A DNA stretch of 64,000 nucleotides from Bacteroidales bacterium (GTDB lineage: Bacteria > Bacteroidota > Bacteroidia > Bacteroidales > Marinilabiliaceae): positions 62,001 through 126,000 of the forward strand of contig JAKSLE010000003.1 of assembly GCA_024401365.1 (NCBI GenBank). Reading direction: 5' to 3'. Every line of letters starts with the position of its first letter. Position 1 is the first letter of the stretch. Below the pieces are notes generated by a model. The model did not search any database and was not told the DNA's origin. It saw only the letters and a program-made list of their open reading frames with translations. Position numbers and translations under genes: made by a program. This document shows positions 9,226 to 18,242 of the stretch, piece after piece.

Positions 9226-9616
9226 TAAGTTCGACGATATAATCCTCCGACTGCAGGCGCAGCAGCCAACATTGGATAATGCCGATGAACTGACGGATGC
9301 AATAATGGCAGCTCTGCCTGATCAACAGCCCGCGCCTTCTTCAGTGGATAGTCCCGCTCCAAGGATTCTCTACTTGTTCCGTAATATATCATCTGCCGCA
9401 GCTGTTTTCCTTATCGCTTTGTTCGTTTGGCAATATAATGAGGAGCCTAATGTCATTCCTCATGTGTCTTCTGCTTATGAGCCGGTGCTCAGTCATGAGC
9501 TCCCGTTCGCTTGCGAGTGTAGCTCTTTCAATGAGTGCGCTTCTCAATATCTGGCACAGAGGGCTCAGACTAATTCTTTAAAAAACAAAATCCGTAAACA
9601 TTATGAAAACAATTAA
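9218..9616 (+). CDS. Probable anti-sigma factor, one membrane segment
   Basis: A short protein of about 132 residues with a soluble N-terminus (MNDKFDDIILRLQAQ), one membrane segment at about residues 55-70 (SSAAAVFLIALFVW) and a periplasmic tail with CECSSFNECASQ. It overlaps the end of the sigma factor gene, the classic arrangement for an anti-sigma factor, but I see no conserved zinc-binding HxxxCxxC motif, so the assignment rests on context and topology. I chose ATG 9218 over an upstream GTG two codons earlier. It overlaps the following lipoprotein gene by 14 bases. Confidence 0.6.
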   Translation: MNDKFDDIILRLQAQQPTLDNADELTDAIMAALPDQQPAPSSVDSPAPRILYLFRNISSAAAVFLIALFVWQYNEEPNVIPHVSSAYEPVLSHELPFACECSSFNECASQYLAQRAQTNSLKNKIRKHYENN

Positions 9617-10817
9617 TATATTTTTCGCTGTCATAGCGGTCGTCATCGCTCTCGTGTCTTGTACCCCACAGAATGTCCAGATGACAACAGTGGTCAATGC
9701 TGATGGGTCTTTTGTCCGTTCTGCCCGTTTCGAGGTGGATAGCCTTACCGCCTTGGGCGAAAAAATGGATCATAAGCTTGTCGTCAACGTCCTCGACAAC
9801 GATCTGTGGTGCAAGGAGTGGGAGACCGTGGTCGATGCCCATGATAGTATCAAGGCTCCTGATGTCAATGCCGACGAAGCTTTGGTGATTAGGCAGGCCG
9901 AACAGGAGGATGGCTCTTTTACTACAGAGGTCTTCGAACCGGGTCAATATGTTCCTGACGAGGTGAAACATAGGTATTATTGTACCGCAAGTAGATCTTT
10001 TAAGGATGTGGATGAGCTGAATGCTAATTACCCCGTCGAAATCAACGGCAAAAATATACTTAAGAACGCTAACCTGTCTTATTCTTTCCGTGGATTCTAT
10101 ACCGATGTTACTTTTACCGAGGAGTATGTCGATTTGTCATCTTGCTTTGATGTCCCTCATGATAATTATCTTACTGCCGACGAGTTGTCTTATTGGGTGT
10201 CTGGGTTCCCTAATATCGTCGAGGGAATGCCTGGTCAGGGCGCCCATAGCGTGTTGAATGAAATAGATAGTAAATTCCTCAAGTGGTATTGGGCAAATAA
10301 AATCTACGATATGCTTACCGTCATCTCTACTAGCTATGCCTTGTTCGAGGATTGCCCTCTCAAAAAGGACGATATCTTGGCTTTGCGCGATAGCGTCTAC
10401 CATAATAGCCCTAAGGCTAATTTGATACTCGCTGAGGTCGAGAAACTCGACGTCGTCGATCCTGTAATGGCTAGCGATGTCGTCCTTGGTACCGACTATT
10501 TTAAGTCTAATGAAAAGCTCAACGAGCTGAACCGTCTGATCTCTGTCGCAAATACCGATGAGAAATATGTCAATATTGCCGGAGGCGATTGTATAATATA
10601 TAGCCTCGTTATGCCTGGCGAAGTCATTTCTGCAGGTAGGGGAAAGCTTGACGAGAATGGTAGCGTAGAGTATATTTTCGCAGGTACTACTCTCTTGTCT
10701 CCTGACTATACTATTACCGCTACTTCAAGGGTCATAAATTACTGGTTCTGTATTCTAGCTTTGTTGCTGATCGTTGCCCCTGTGGTGATTACTGTGATTA
10801 TTCGTCGCAAAAAGTAA
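9603..10817 (+). CDS. Lipoprotein with C-terminal membrane anchor
   Basis: Function not recognised. It has 404 residues, with a lipobox (ALVSC) near residue 20, a long exported region and a C-terminal membrane helix followed by basic residues (IVAPVVITVIIRRKK). The stretch before the helix (MPGEVISAGRGKLDENGS) recalls the LppM/DUF3153-type lipoprotein domain, which has the same lipoprotein-plus-C-terminal-helix layout; that is a weak resemblance. It is translationally coupled to the putative anti-sigma gene and lies 66 bases before the SPFH gene. Confidence 0.65.
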   Translation: MKTINIFFAVIAVVIALVSCTPQNVQMTTVVNADGSFVRSARFEVDSLTALGEKMDHKLVVNVLDNDLWCKEWETVVDAHDSIKAPDVNADEALVIRQAEQEDGSFTTEVFEPGQYVPDEVKHRYYCTASRSFKDVDELNANYPVEINGKNILKNANLSYSFRGFYTDVTFTEEYVDLSSCFDVPHDNYLTADELSYWVSGFPNIVEGMPGQGAHSVLNEIDSKFLKWYWANKIYDMLTVISTSYALFEDCPLKKDDILALRDSVYHNSPKANLILAEVEKLDVVDPVMASDVVLGTDYFKSNEKLNELNRLISVANTDEKYVNIAGGDCIIYSLVMPGEVISAGRGKLDENGSVEYIFAGTTLLSPDYTITATSRVINYWFCILALLLIVAPVVITVIIRRKK

Positions 10818-10883
10818 GGCACGACGTAACAAATAGCGCGCGAATGCCGTAAAATCGCCAAATTTTTATTTAAACTAATAACT

Positions 10884-12191
10884 ATGGTAGGTTTTATTAA
10901 AGCATTCATCGGCGCACTCGATGGTACATTCGCCGATCAGTGGAAGGATTTTTATATCCCAATGCCAGGAGCACCAGCTACAGCAGGTGTAATCCCAGCA
11001 GTTCCAAAAAATACTAACGCAGGTCGTGGCGCAAATACTAGCGCTTCCGAGGGAATTATCTCCAACGGTAGTAAAATTCTTATCCCAGATGGCTACGGCC
11101 TCATTACTCTCCAGGATGGCGGCATCACTGGCGTAATCGCTGAGCCAGGTGGATATATATATACAACTGACGATCCTAACGCTAAGTCTATCTTCGCTGG
11201 CGACGGTATCTTCTCTACTCTCATCCATTCTACTTGGGAGAGATTTAAGTTCGGCGGCCAGCCAGGCTCTCAGCAGTTGGCTGTCTATGTCAACCTTAAG
11301 GAGATCCCTAACAACCGCTTCGGTACTCAGTCCGAAATATACTGGGACGACGCTTACCTCAACGCTCAGGTAGGTGCCATGACTCGCGGTACTTATACCT
11401 TGAGAATCGTCGACCCTATCCTCTTCCTCAAGCAGTTCGTTCCTGCTAAGTACGTTACAGAGGGTAAGGTGTTCGATTTCTCCGATATGGATAACCCAGC
11501 AGGCGAGCAGCTCTTTAATGAGGTTGTAGGTAGCCTCTCAGCAGCTTTCTCTAATTATACCAACGACCCTAGCCGTGGTAACCGTATCACTCGCATCCAG
11601 AGCGATCAGATAGGTTTCGCTCAGAGCCTCTCCCTCGTAGTGGAGCAGAGCTACAACTGGAAGTCTAGCCGCGGTCTCGTAATCGAAAAGGTAGCTATCC
11701 AGTCTATCGAATACGACGCAGATACAAAGGCATTGCTCAGCGATGTTAAGAAGGCCGATGCTCTCTCTGGCGCTCGCGGTAACTCATTCCTCCAGCAGTC
11801 AGTGGCTCGCGGTATGCAGGCCGCAGGCGAAAATGGCGGCGGAAGCGGTATGGCTTTCATGGGCATGGGTATGAACGCCGCAGGTAGCGCTCTTAGCGGC
11901 TTGCAGCAGCCTGTACAGGGCCAGCCTGGTTTCCAGCAGGGCTACCCTCAGCAGGGATTCCCACAACAGGGTTATCCTCAACAGGGCTACCCACAGCAGG
12001 GTTATCCTCAACAGGGCTATCCTCAACAGGGTGGCTATCAGCAGGGCTACCAACAGCCTCAGCAACCTCAGCAGGCTGCTCCTCAGGAGGATCCATACGA
12101 GAAGCTCAAGAAGTCTAAGGAACTCCTCGATATGGGCGTAATCAGCCAGGCTGAATTCGATGCTTTGAAGGCTAAGATCCTAGGTATGTAA
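10884..12191 (+). CDS. SPFH-domain protein with C-terminal SHOCT
   Basis: A 435-residue protein. The N-terminal 300 residues resemble the SPFH/Band-7 group typified by B. subtilis YdjI, with [15 protein letters not shown] and [19 protein letters not shown] glycine/methionine-rich linker and a Q/P/G/Y repeat of the PQQGY type (about residues 350-395) follow. The last 35 residues ([20 protein letters not shown] and onward) form a SHOCT motif, often an oligomerisation or recruitment element. No membrane helix is obvious. The next gene encodes a zinc-ribbon membrane protein; in Bacillus, YdjG (zinc ribbon) and YdjI (SPFH) also occur together with PspA in membrane stress, so a related role is likely. 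Confidence 0.85.
   Translation: MVGFIKAFIGALDGTFADQWKDFYIPMPGAPATAGVIPAVPKNTNAGRGANTSASEGIISNGSKILIPDGYGLITLQDGGITGVIAEPGGYIYTTDDPNAKSIFAGDGIFSTLIHSTWERFKFGGQPGSQQLAVYVNLKEIPNNRFGTQSEIYWDDAYLNAQVGAMTRGTYTLRIVDPILFLKQFVPAKYVTEGKVFDFSDMDNPAGEQLFNEVVGSLSAAFSNYTNDPSRGNRITRIQSDQIGFAQSLSLVVEQSYNWKSSRGLVIEKVAIQSIEYDADTKALLSDVKKADALSGARGNSFLQQSVARGMQAAGENGGGSGMAFMGMGMNAAGSALSGLQQPVQGQPGFQQGYPQQGFPQQGYPQQGYPQQGYPQQGYPQQGGYQQGYQQPQQPQQAAPQEDPYEKLKKSKELLDMGVISQAEFDALKAKILGM
11935..12060 (+). repeat. Tandem PQQGY-type coding repeat
   Basis: Six to seven short units (CAACAGGGTTAT/CCT variants, 15 bases each) encode repeated Pro-Gln-Gln-Gly-Tyr. Third positions vary between units, so most are not identical at DNA level. 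Low-complexity linker between SPFH and SHOCT domains; it could change length by slippage. Confidence 0.85.
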
Positions 12192-12208
12192 TCTTGTAGG
12201 CATCCCCT

Positions 12209-13582
12209 ATGGAGGAAAATACCGAACAGCAACAGCCTATTGGTGAGCAGGTTAAATGCCCTAAGTGCGGTGCTACCGATATATCACTGAACCAAAATAA
12301 TGGAAAACTTCGCTGCAACTTCTGTCGCCACGAGTTCGATCCTATTGCTTCAGATAAAATAGTCGAGGACGCATCGTCCCTGGAGGGCGAAAACGTAAGT
12401 AGCGGTGCCGCTGATATCGACGATTCTCAGTCTGCCCAGATCACTATCAAGTGTAAAAGCTGCGGGGCTGAGGTCGTCGTAGATACAGCCAACTCTACTT
12501 CTGCTCGTTGCCACTGGTGCCGCAACCATTTGTCTATCAACGATGTAATACCAAATGGTGCCGTCCCAGATATGATCCTTCCTTTTAAACTTAAAAAGGA
12601 GGAGGCGCAGCGCCGTATCAATAAATTCGTGACCGATAGAACTTTCTTCGCTCACCCTAAGTTCAAAAAGGAGTTCTCAACAGAGAATATCATGGGCGTT
12701 TACTTCCCATATATGATCGTTGACGCTAATGAACATGTACAACTGGAGGGCGAGGGCGAAATCGAATTACGTAGCTATTGGGTGGGCGATAAAAATAATC
12801 GCCAACACTACTACGACGCTCAGGTTTATAACGTCTACCGCGAATACGACCTCGCTATCAAGGGCCTGACCGTGGAGTCGTCTAAACAGCGCCTGGATAA
12901 CCGTTCTTCTTCTCAGACTAATAATGTGATCAATTCCATTATGCCGTTTGATACGGAGAATTGCGTTAAGTACGATTCCAACTACCTCAGAGGATTCACT
13001 TCCGAGAAGAGAGATATGAACGTGTCCGAACTTAAGCCCCTCGTGACTAAGCAACTCGAGGATATCTCCCGTTTCGCAGCTATACCTTCTCTGTCTCACT
13101 ACAACCGAGGCGTAAGTTGGAAAAACGAAAATTACGAGAATAATGGCATCAACTGGAACGCCGCTTATCTCCCAGTATGGCTCTATAGCTATATGGATAC
13201 TAGCAAGCGCCTCCACTATGTGGCCGTCAACGCTCGTACTAGCGAGACTATGGGTAGCGTCCCTATCAATAAGTCTAAATTGTTCCTCTTCTCTACTTTG
13301 TTGGAGATCTTGGCATTTGTGGTTATGATATTTATTATCCCTTTCTGCGATTCGGATGATAATTTCTTACCATACTTGCTACTCTTAGCCGGGCCTATCT
13401 ACTACTGGGCTATTTATTCTCGTTACCGTAATAAGGGCGCTCGCCATTATCACGAAAAGGAGACTAATACAACAATGACCAACGAACAGCGCTCCGATGA
13501 AAAGGATAAAGTGCGCTACCGTCTTACAAGTAGTAAGATTAAGGACGAGAACTATAAGTCTGTCAAAGGGTCGACTGTTTGA
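12209..13582 (+). CDS. Double zinc-ribbon protein with two membrane helices
   Basis: A 457-residue protein. The first zinc ribbon is CPKCGATD with CNFCRHEF (residues about 17-42), the second CKSCGAEV with CHWCRNHL (about 86-112); the TFIIB-type spacing is clear. A long central domain follows (VPDMILPFKLKKEEAQ, FPYMIVDANEHV). Two membrane segments lie near residues 357-378 and 385-403, and a hydrophilic tail ends the protein. It begins 17 bases after the SPFH gene. The layout recalls B. subtilis YdjG, which works with the SPFH protein YdjI. The biochemical role is unknown. Confidence 0.8.
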   Translation: MEENTEQQQPIGEQVKCPKCGATDISLNQNNGKLRCNFCRHEFDPIASDKIVEDASSLEGENVSSGAADIDDSQSAQITIKCKSCGAEVVVDTANSTSARCHWCRNHLSINDVIPNGAVPDMILPFKLKKEEAQRRINKFVTDRTFFAHPKFKKEFSTENIMGVYFPYMIVDANEHVQLEGEGEIELRSYWVGDKNNRQHYYDAQVYNVYREYDLAIKGLTVESSKQRLDNRSSSQTNNVINSIMPFDTENCVKYDSNYLRGFTSEKRDMNVSELKPLVTKQLEDISRFAAIPSLSHYNRGVSWKNENYENNGINWNAAYLPVWLYSYMDTSKRLHYVAVNARTSETMGSVPINKSKLFLFSTLLEILAFVVMIFIIPFCDSDDNFLPYLLLLAGPIYYWAIYSRYRNKGARHYHEKETNTTMTNEQRSDEKDKVRYRLTSSKIKDENYKSVKGSTV

Positions 13583-13591
13583 TGTCGTCAC

Positions 13592-15601
13592 ATGATACGT
13601 TATCTCCGCAACATATTATTCCTGATAATTACCGTACTCCTTCCCGTAAGGAGTACGGCTCAGGATGTTGCGCAGATATCAACTCTTAGCCACGACGAAC
13701 CTTTCGTACTTATCGTGGCTAGCTACGCATTGGATAACAACTATACCGCGGAGATGATCAATGGTTTCTACCGCGAAATCGAGGACTTGGGTGCTAAACC
13801 TCAAATCCGTATCGAAACTATCCAGTGTACTTCCTTGAGCGATGTCTCTTCTTGGCGCGAACGTTTCGACCATATTGTCGAGGCGTATGTCAATAACGGC
13901 GCTATCCCCGATGTAATGATCCTTATCGGCCAGGAGGCTTGGAGCTCTTATATCTCGTCTAATAGCCCCGCAGTCCACGCTCTGACCGTAATGCCGGCTA
14001 TGTGTAGCCGCAACTTCGTGCTTATCCCCGACGTTATCCCAGATGTCGCAGGGTGGGATCCTCCTACTCACGACGTAATGGAACTTTCCCCAGATTACCA
14101 TATCATGGGCGGCGTCATGCGCGAACATAACTTGGTAAATAATATCGATCTGCTACATAGGTTCTATCCTAACCGTAATAGATTGCTGTATATCACAGAT
14201 AATAGCTACGGTGGCGTTACCCTCTTGTCTTATTGCAAGGATGCCGCCCATCGCTATTTCCGAGAGTCTAAATATTTTACCGTCCTCGACGGCCGTAGCC
14301 GTACAGTGCGCGACGTGGTAGCTCGCGTAAAGGAACTGTCCGATACTACTACTGCCCTCATTATCAGTACTTGGAAGGCTGATTATACCAACCGATACTA
14401 CGAAAATACTGCCTTGGATGAAATAGCTACTTTGTGCCCTAATCTCCCTATAATTTCTATGACGGGCCGTAGCTTCAACCAGTCTTTAGGCGGTTATATG
14501 CCGGCTTATAACAACTACGCCGAGGGCCAGATGTTGGCACGCCAAGTCTCTGATTATTTGTCAGGAAAACAGATGTCTCGAGATAATATCCATTTCGTCG
14601 AGAATATCTATAAGCTTAACTATGAGCGCATTAAGTCTATCCCGGGATACGAGGGTAATATCCCAGAGGGTGCCGTAGTCGTAGGCCAGAAAGCGTCTGT
14701 ATTCGAGAGCTATAGCAGGGAGATTACTATAGTGAGCCTTACTATATTGGTACTCATAGCATTGGTCGTCGTCTTGTTTATCCTCTATTACCGCGCCGAT
14801 AGCTTGAAGGGCCAACTTACAGTGCGCGAGACGGAACTTTTCGCGGCTAAAACGCACGCCGAGAATAGTAACCGCATGAAGTCGGCTTTCTTGGCTAATA
14901 TGAGCCACGAAATTCGTACGCCTCTCAACGCTATCGTGGGCTTTTCCGAGGTGCTTACTTCCGACGAAACACTCTCTCGTACCGAAAAAACGGAGATTTC
15001 TCGCATAATTTCTTCTAATGCAAATATTTTGCTGAGCTTGATTAATGGTATTCTCGACCTCTCTCGCTTGGAGGCTGGTAAGACTCAATACAAAATCGAG
15101 CGCGCCGATATAGTATCCTTGTGCCGTACCGCTTTGCTCTCCGTTAAGGCAGCTTACCCTAGCAGTTCGGTGGAGTATAAGTTCCATTCTGCTATCGACC
15201 GCCTGGAGGTTATGATGGACCCCCAACGTATACAGCAGGTGGTCATCAACTTGCTGACTAACGCCACTAAATTTACCTCTTCTGGCTATATCCGCGTGGA
15301 TCTCCAGAAAGCAGAGGATAATAGAGCCGTCCATATCAGCGTCTCAGATACCGGCGTGGGTATCCCCGAGGAGAAGTACGAACAGGTGTTCGAACGTTTC
15401 GAAAAACTGGATGAGTTTAAGCAGGGTACAGGCCTAGGCCTTTCTATGTGTAAAACTATAGTCGAACATTTCGGCGGAAAAATATGGATCGACCCTTCTT
15501 ACCACGAGGGCGCACGCTTCGTATTCTCTATCCCACTCTTGTCAAATCTGATGAATGGTAGCAAAACAGTCGAGGTTACGAACGGGGAAACGAATATCTA
15601 G
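13592..15601 (+). CDS. Sensor histidine kinase with periplasmic binding-protein-like domain
   Basis: A 669-residue membrane kinase. A signal sequence (MIRYLRNILFLIITVLLP) precedes about 340 residues that look like an ABC substrate-binding/periplasmic sensor domain (FVLIVASYALDNNYTAEM, GRSFNQSLGGYMPAYNNYAEG). A membrane helix follows (TIVSLTILVLIALVVVLFI, about residues 380-400), then HisKA with the phospho-acceptor box MSHEIRTPLNAIVGFSE, and a HATPase with NLLTNATKFT, DTGVGIPEE and GTGLGLSM. There is no receiver domain and no response-regulator gene nearby. It starts 10 bases after the zinc-ribbon gene, so it may sense the same envelope condition. The ligand is unknown. Confidence 0.9.
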   Translation: MIRYLRNILFLIITVLLPVRSTAQDVAQISTLSHDEPFVLIVASYALDNNYTAEMINGFYREIEDLGAKPQIRIETIQCTSLSDVSSWRERFDHIVEAYVNNGAIPDVMILIGQEAWSSYISSNSPAVHALTVMPAMCSRNFVLIPDVIPDVAGWDPPTHDVMELSPDYHIMGGVMREHNLVNNIDLLHRFYPNRNRLLYITDNSYGGVTLLSYCKDAAHRYFRESKYFTVLDGRSRTVRDVVARVKELSDTTTALIISTWKADYTNRYYENTALDEIATLCPNLPIISMTGRSFNQSLGGYMPAYNNYAEGQMLARQVSDYLSGKQMSRDNIHFVENIYKLNYERIKSIPGYEGNIPEGAVVVGQKASVFESYSREITIVSLTILVLIALVVVLFILYYRADSLKGQLTVRETELFAAKTHAENSNRMKSAFLANMSHEIRTPLNAIVGFSEVLTSDETLSRTEKTEISRIISSNANILLSLINGILDLSRLEAGKTQYKIERADIVSLCRTALLSVKAAYPSSSVEYKFHSAIDRLEVMMDPQRIQQVVINLLTNATKFTSSGYIRVDLQKAEDNRAVHISVSDTGVGIPEEKYEQVFERFEKLDEFKQGTGLGLSMCKTIVEHFGGKIWIDPSYHEGARFVFSIPLLSNLMNGSKTVEVTNGETNI

Positions 15602-15616
15602 TTCGGAAAATATTTG

Positions 15617-15624
15617 TAACTTTG
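15617..15624 (+). promoter_or_regulatory. -7 box before pepP
   Basis: TAACTTTGCA lies 33 bases before the pepP start and matches the Bacteroidetes TAnnTTTG element; a clear -33 TTTG is not seen at the expected distance. It probably starts the pepP-porV-mpl-ruvC-queA transcript. Confidence 0.45.
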
Positions 15625-15649
15625 CACCTAAGTTGTAATTTGACTGGCT

Positions 15650-17050
15650 ATGTTTACAAGTGAAACTTATATTGCTCGACGCGCGAAACTGTGCGAAAAG
15701 GTCGGTACCGGACTGATGCTTTTCGTAGGTAACGTCGATATCGCTTGCAATTATAAGGATAATACATACCATTTTCGCCAAGATAGCTCCTTCCTCTATC
15801 TTTTCGGCCTCCAAATCGCAGGTATAGCCGCTACATTGGACGCTGAAACGGGCGAGGCTGTGCTCTATATGGATGAACTGACTATGGACGATATCATCTG
15901 GATGGGTCCCCAGGAGTCAGTTTCCGATCAGGCCGCTAAAGTCGGAGTAACTAAAGTGTTGCCTAAGGCTAAATTGGCCGACGTAATTTCTGCCGCTAAG
16001 GATCGCGAAATACATTTCGTGCCTACTTACCACGCAGAAACTACTATACGTATAGCTAATCTCCTCGGTAAATCTATAAGCGAGGTGGAGAACGGAGCTT
16101 CCCTCAAACTTATAAAGGCTCTCATCTCAATGCGCGAAATCAAGGAGAAGTGCGAGATAGATGAGCTCCGTAAACACATGGCAGTGGGCCGCCAAATGCA
16201 TATGGCTGCTATGGCTATGGCTCACGAGGGTCGTACCGAGAGCGAAATAATGGCTATGCTCGATCGAATATCTTTGATGAACGGCCAGCCGGTCTCTTTC
16301 CCTACTATATGCTCCGTACATGGCGAGACATTGCACAACCATAGCTACAAGAATACTCTCAAAAAGGGACAGCTGCTCTTGGTCGATGCAGGTAGCGAAT
16401 CGCCTTTGTGCTACGCAACCGACCATACCCGTACATCACCTGTGGGAGGTAAGTTTACCAACCAGCAGAGGGAGATATATCAAATAGTGCTCGATGCTAA
16501 TAATGCCGTGGCCGCCGCTTGCGAACCGGGATTGACATACCGCGAAATGCACCTCATGGCTTGCCGCATAATAGCAGGGGGACTTAAAGAGTTGGGTATC
16601 ATGAAGGGCGATATGGACGATGCAGTCATGGAGGGCGCTCACGCCTTGTTCATGCCTCACGGTATCGGTCATATGCTGGGACTGGATGTCCACGATATGG
16701 AGTCATATAATGATACCTTGGTGGGCTACGACGACGAGACTACCCGCTCTACTCAGTTCGGTTTGTCCGCCCTTCGTCTGGGTAAACGATTGCGCGAGGG
16801 CTTCGTGGTTACCGACGAACCGGGTATATATTTTATCCCTGCTCTCATAGATAAATGGAGAGCAGAGGGCTTATTTAAGGATTTTATCAATTACGACGCC
16901 TTGGAGCAGTACCGCTCTTTCGGCGGTATTCGCCTCGAGGATGACTTGCTCATCACTCGCCATGGCTGCGAAATACTGGGTGAACGTATCCCAATCGAAA
17001 TAGATGATGTTGAAAACGAAGTTAATAAAGATACTTATCACAATAAGTAA
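15650..17050 (+). CDS. pepP: Xaa-Pro aminopeptidase (aminopeptidase P, M24B)
   Basis: Cleaves N-terminal residues before proline. The 466-residue product has an N-terminal creatinase-like domain (residues 1-170) and a pita-bread domain with the metal ligands visible in LLVDAGSES, TDHTRTSP, HGIGHMLGLDVHD, DEPGIYF and GIRLEDDLL (two Asp, one His, two Glu). Length and motif order fit the cytoplasmic Mn-dependent enzyme. It ends one base before the porV start, in the same direction. Confidence 0.95.
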   Translation: MFTSETYIARRAKLCEKVGTGLMLFVGNVDIACNYKDNTYHFRQDSSFLYLFGLQIAGIAATLDAETGEAVLYMDELTMDDIIWMGPQESVSDQAAKVGVTKVLPKAKLADVISAAKDREIHFVPTYHAETTIRIANLLGKSISEVENGASLKLIKALISMREIKEKCEIDELRKHMAVGRQMHMAAMAMAHEGRTESEIMAMLDRISLMNGQPVSFPTICSVHGETLHNHSYKNTLKKGQLLLVDAGSESPLCYATDHTRTSPVGGKFTNQQREIYQIVLDANNAVAAACEPGLTYREMHLMACRIIAGGLKELGIMKGDMDDAVMEGAHALFMPHGIGHMLGLDVHDMESYNDTLVGYDDETTRSTQFGLSALRLGKRLREGFVVTDEPGIYFIPALIDKWRAEGLFKDFINYDALEQYRSFGGIRLEDDLLITRHGCEILGERIPIEIDDVENEVNKDTYHNK

Positions 17051-17051
17051 T

Positions 17052-18221
17052 ATGAACATTAGAAGATTTATACATACTACTTTGGCAACTACAGCTCTTT
17101 GCGTGTCTGTTAATTCTTTCGCTCAAGAGTCTGATTATAACCCTATTCACTCGAGCGTCCAGATGCTTAATATCGGCCCTGAAGCTCGTGGTACAGCTAT
17201 GGGCGACGCAGGTGTCGCAACATCTCCAGATGTTAATTCTCAGCACTGGAACCCTGCTAAGTACGCTTTTATGGAGAGTAAGGCAGGTGCTTCTCTCTCT
17301 GTTACCCCTTGGTTGCGTAATATCATAGGTGATATCAACCTTTTCTACGCAGCTGGCTACTACCAACTGAAACCTCGTAATACCGTCAGCGCTTCTGTAA
17401 GATATTTCTCTTTGGGCGATCTGATCTTTACAGATGACGAGGGCTATGAGGAGGGTACTTATAAGCCTAATGAGTTTTCTATCGATGCTGCATATTCTCT
17501 TAAGTTGTCTAATGAATTTAGTGGTGCAGTAGCTTTGCGCTTTATCCACTCCGACTTGGGCTTCCAAATGGATGATGATGGCTATAGCGCAGGTAACGCT
17601 TTCGCAGCCGATATCGCTTTCTACTACAAGAAGGGTCTTAAACTGGCTGGTAATGAGGCAGATTTGATGGCTGGTATCAATATTTCTAATATAGGTACAA
17701 AAATTACTTACGACGACGGTGTTACTAATGAGTACCTCCCAGCTAACCTTCGCCTAGGTGTGGGGTTCGCTTATAAACTCGATCAGTATAACAAAATCGC
17801 TGCTACAGTGGATCTTAATAAGTTGCTGGTGCCAACACCTAATTACAAGAATCTTACTAGCGGCGAGGATGATATGTACGAGGCTCGTATGAAGTACTAC
17901 GATAAGAGTGTCGTAGGCGCTATATTCTCTTCTTTCGGAGACGCTCCTCGCGGTGGTAAGGAGGAACTTGAGGAGATAGATATAAGCGGCGGTGTCGAGT
18001 ATACATACAACGACCTCCTCTCTGCTCGCTTCGGTTATCACCATAACCCCGAAAATAAGGGTAACCTTAAGTACGCTTCAGCAGGCCTCGGTATCAAATA
18101 TAAGTTGATGAGCGTCGACGCTAGCTACGTGTTCACTGTGGGTGACGCAAACAATAATAGCGCCCTCAATAACACAATTCGTATTACTCTTGGATTTGAC
18201 CTCGGTTCTTTGATAAAGTAA
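17052..18221 (+). CDS. porV: Type IX secretion outer-membrane protein PorV
   Basis: PorV (LptO) is the outer-membrane barrel that shuttles cargo from the T9SS translocon to the PorU/PorZ attachment complex. The 389-residue product has a signal peptide ending in NSFAQ and the family hallmark RGTAMGDAGVATSPDVNSQH followed by WNPAKYAF. The rest alternates as expected for a 14-strand FadL-like barrel and ends in ITLGFDLGSLIK. I use ATG 17052; an in-frame ATG 48 bases earlier overlaps pepP and would bury the signal peptide. In P. gingivalis porV lies beside porU; here porU is 16 kb away. Confidence 0.93.
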   Translation: MNIRRFIHTTLATTALCVSVNSFAQESDYNPIHSSVQMLNIGPEARGTAMGDAGVATSPDVNSQHWNPAKYAFMESKAGASLSVTPWLRNIIGDINLFYAAGYYQLKPRNTVSASVRYFSLGDLIFTDDEGYEEGTYKPNEFSIDAAYSLKLSNEFSGAVALRFIHSDLGFQMDDDGYSAGNAFAADIAFYYKKGLKLAGNEADLMAGINISNIGTKITYDDGVTNEYLPANLRLGVGFAYKLDQYNKIAATVDLNKLLVPTPNYKNLTSGEDDMYEARMKYYDKSVVGAIFSSFGDAPRGGKEELEEIDISGGVEYTYNDLLSARFGYHHNPENKGNLKYASAGLGIKYKLMSVDASYVFTVGDANNNSALNNTIRITLGFDLGSLIK

Positions 18222-18242
18222 CCGTAAGCATATACTTTTAGT

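Noticed and set aside
11935-12060. Possible CRISPR array from repeats
   Set aside because: Repeats are contiguous in-frame codons with no spacers.
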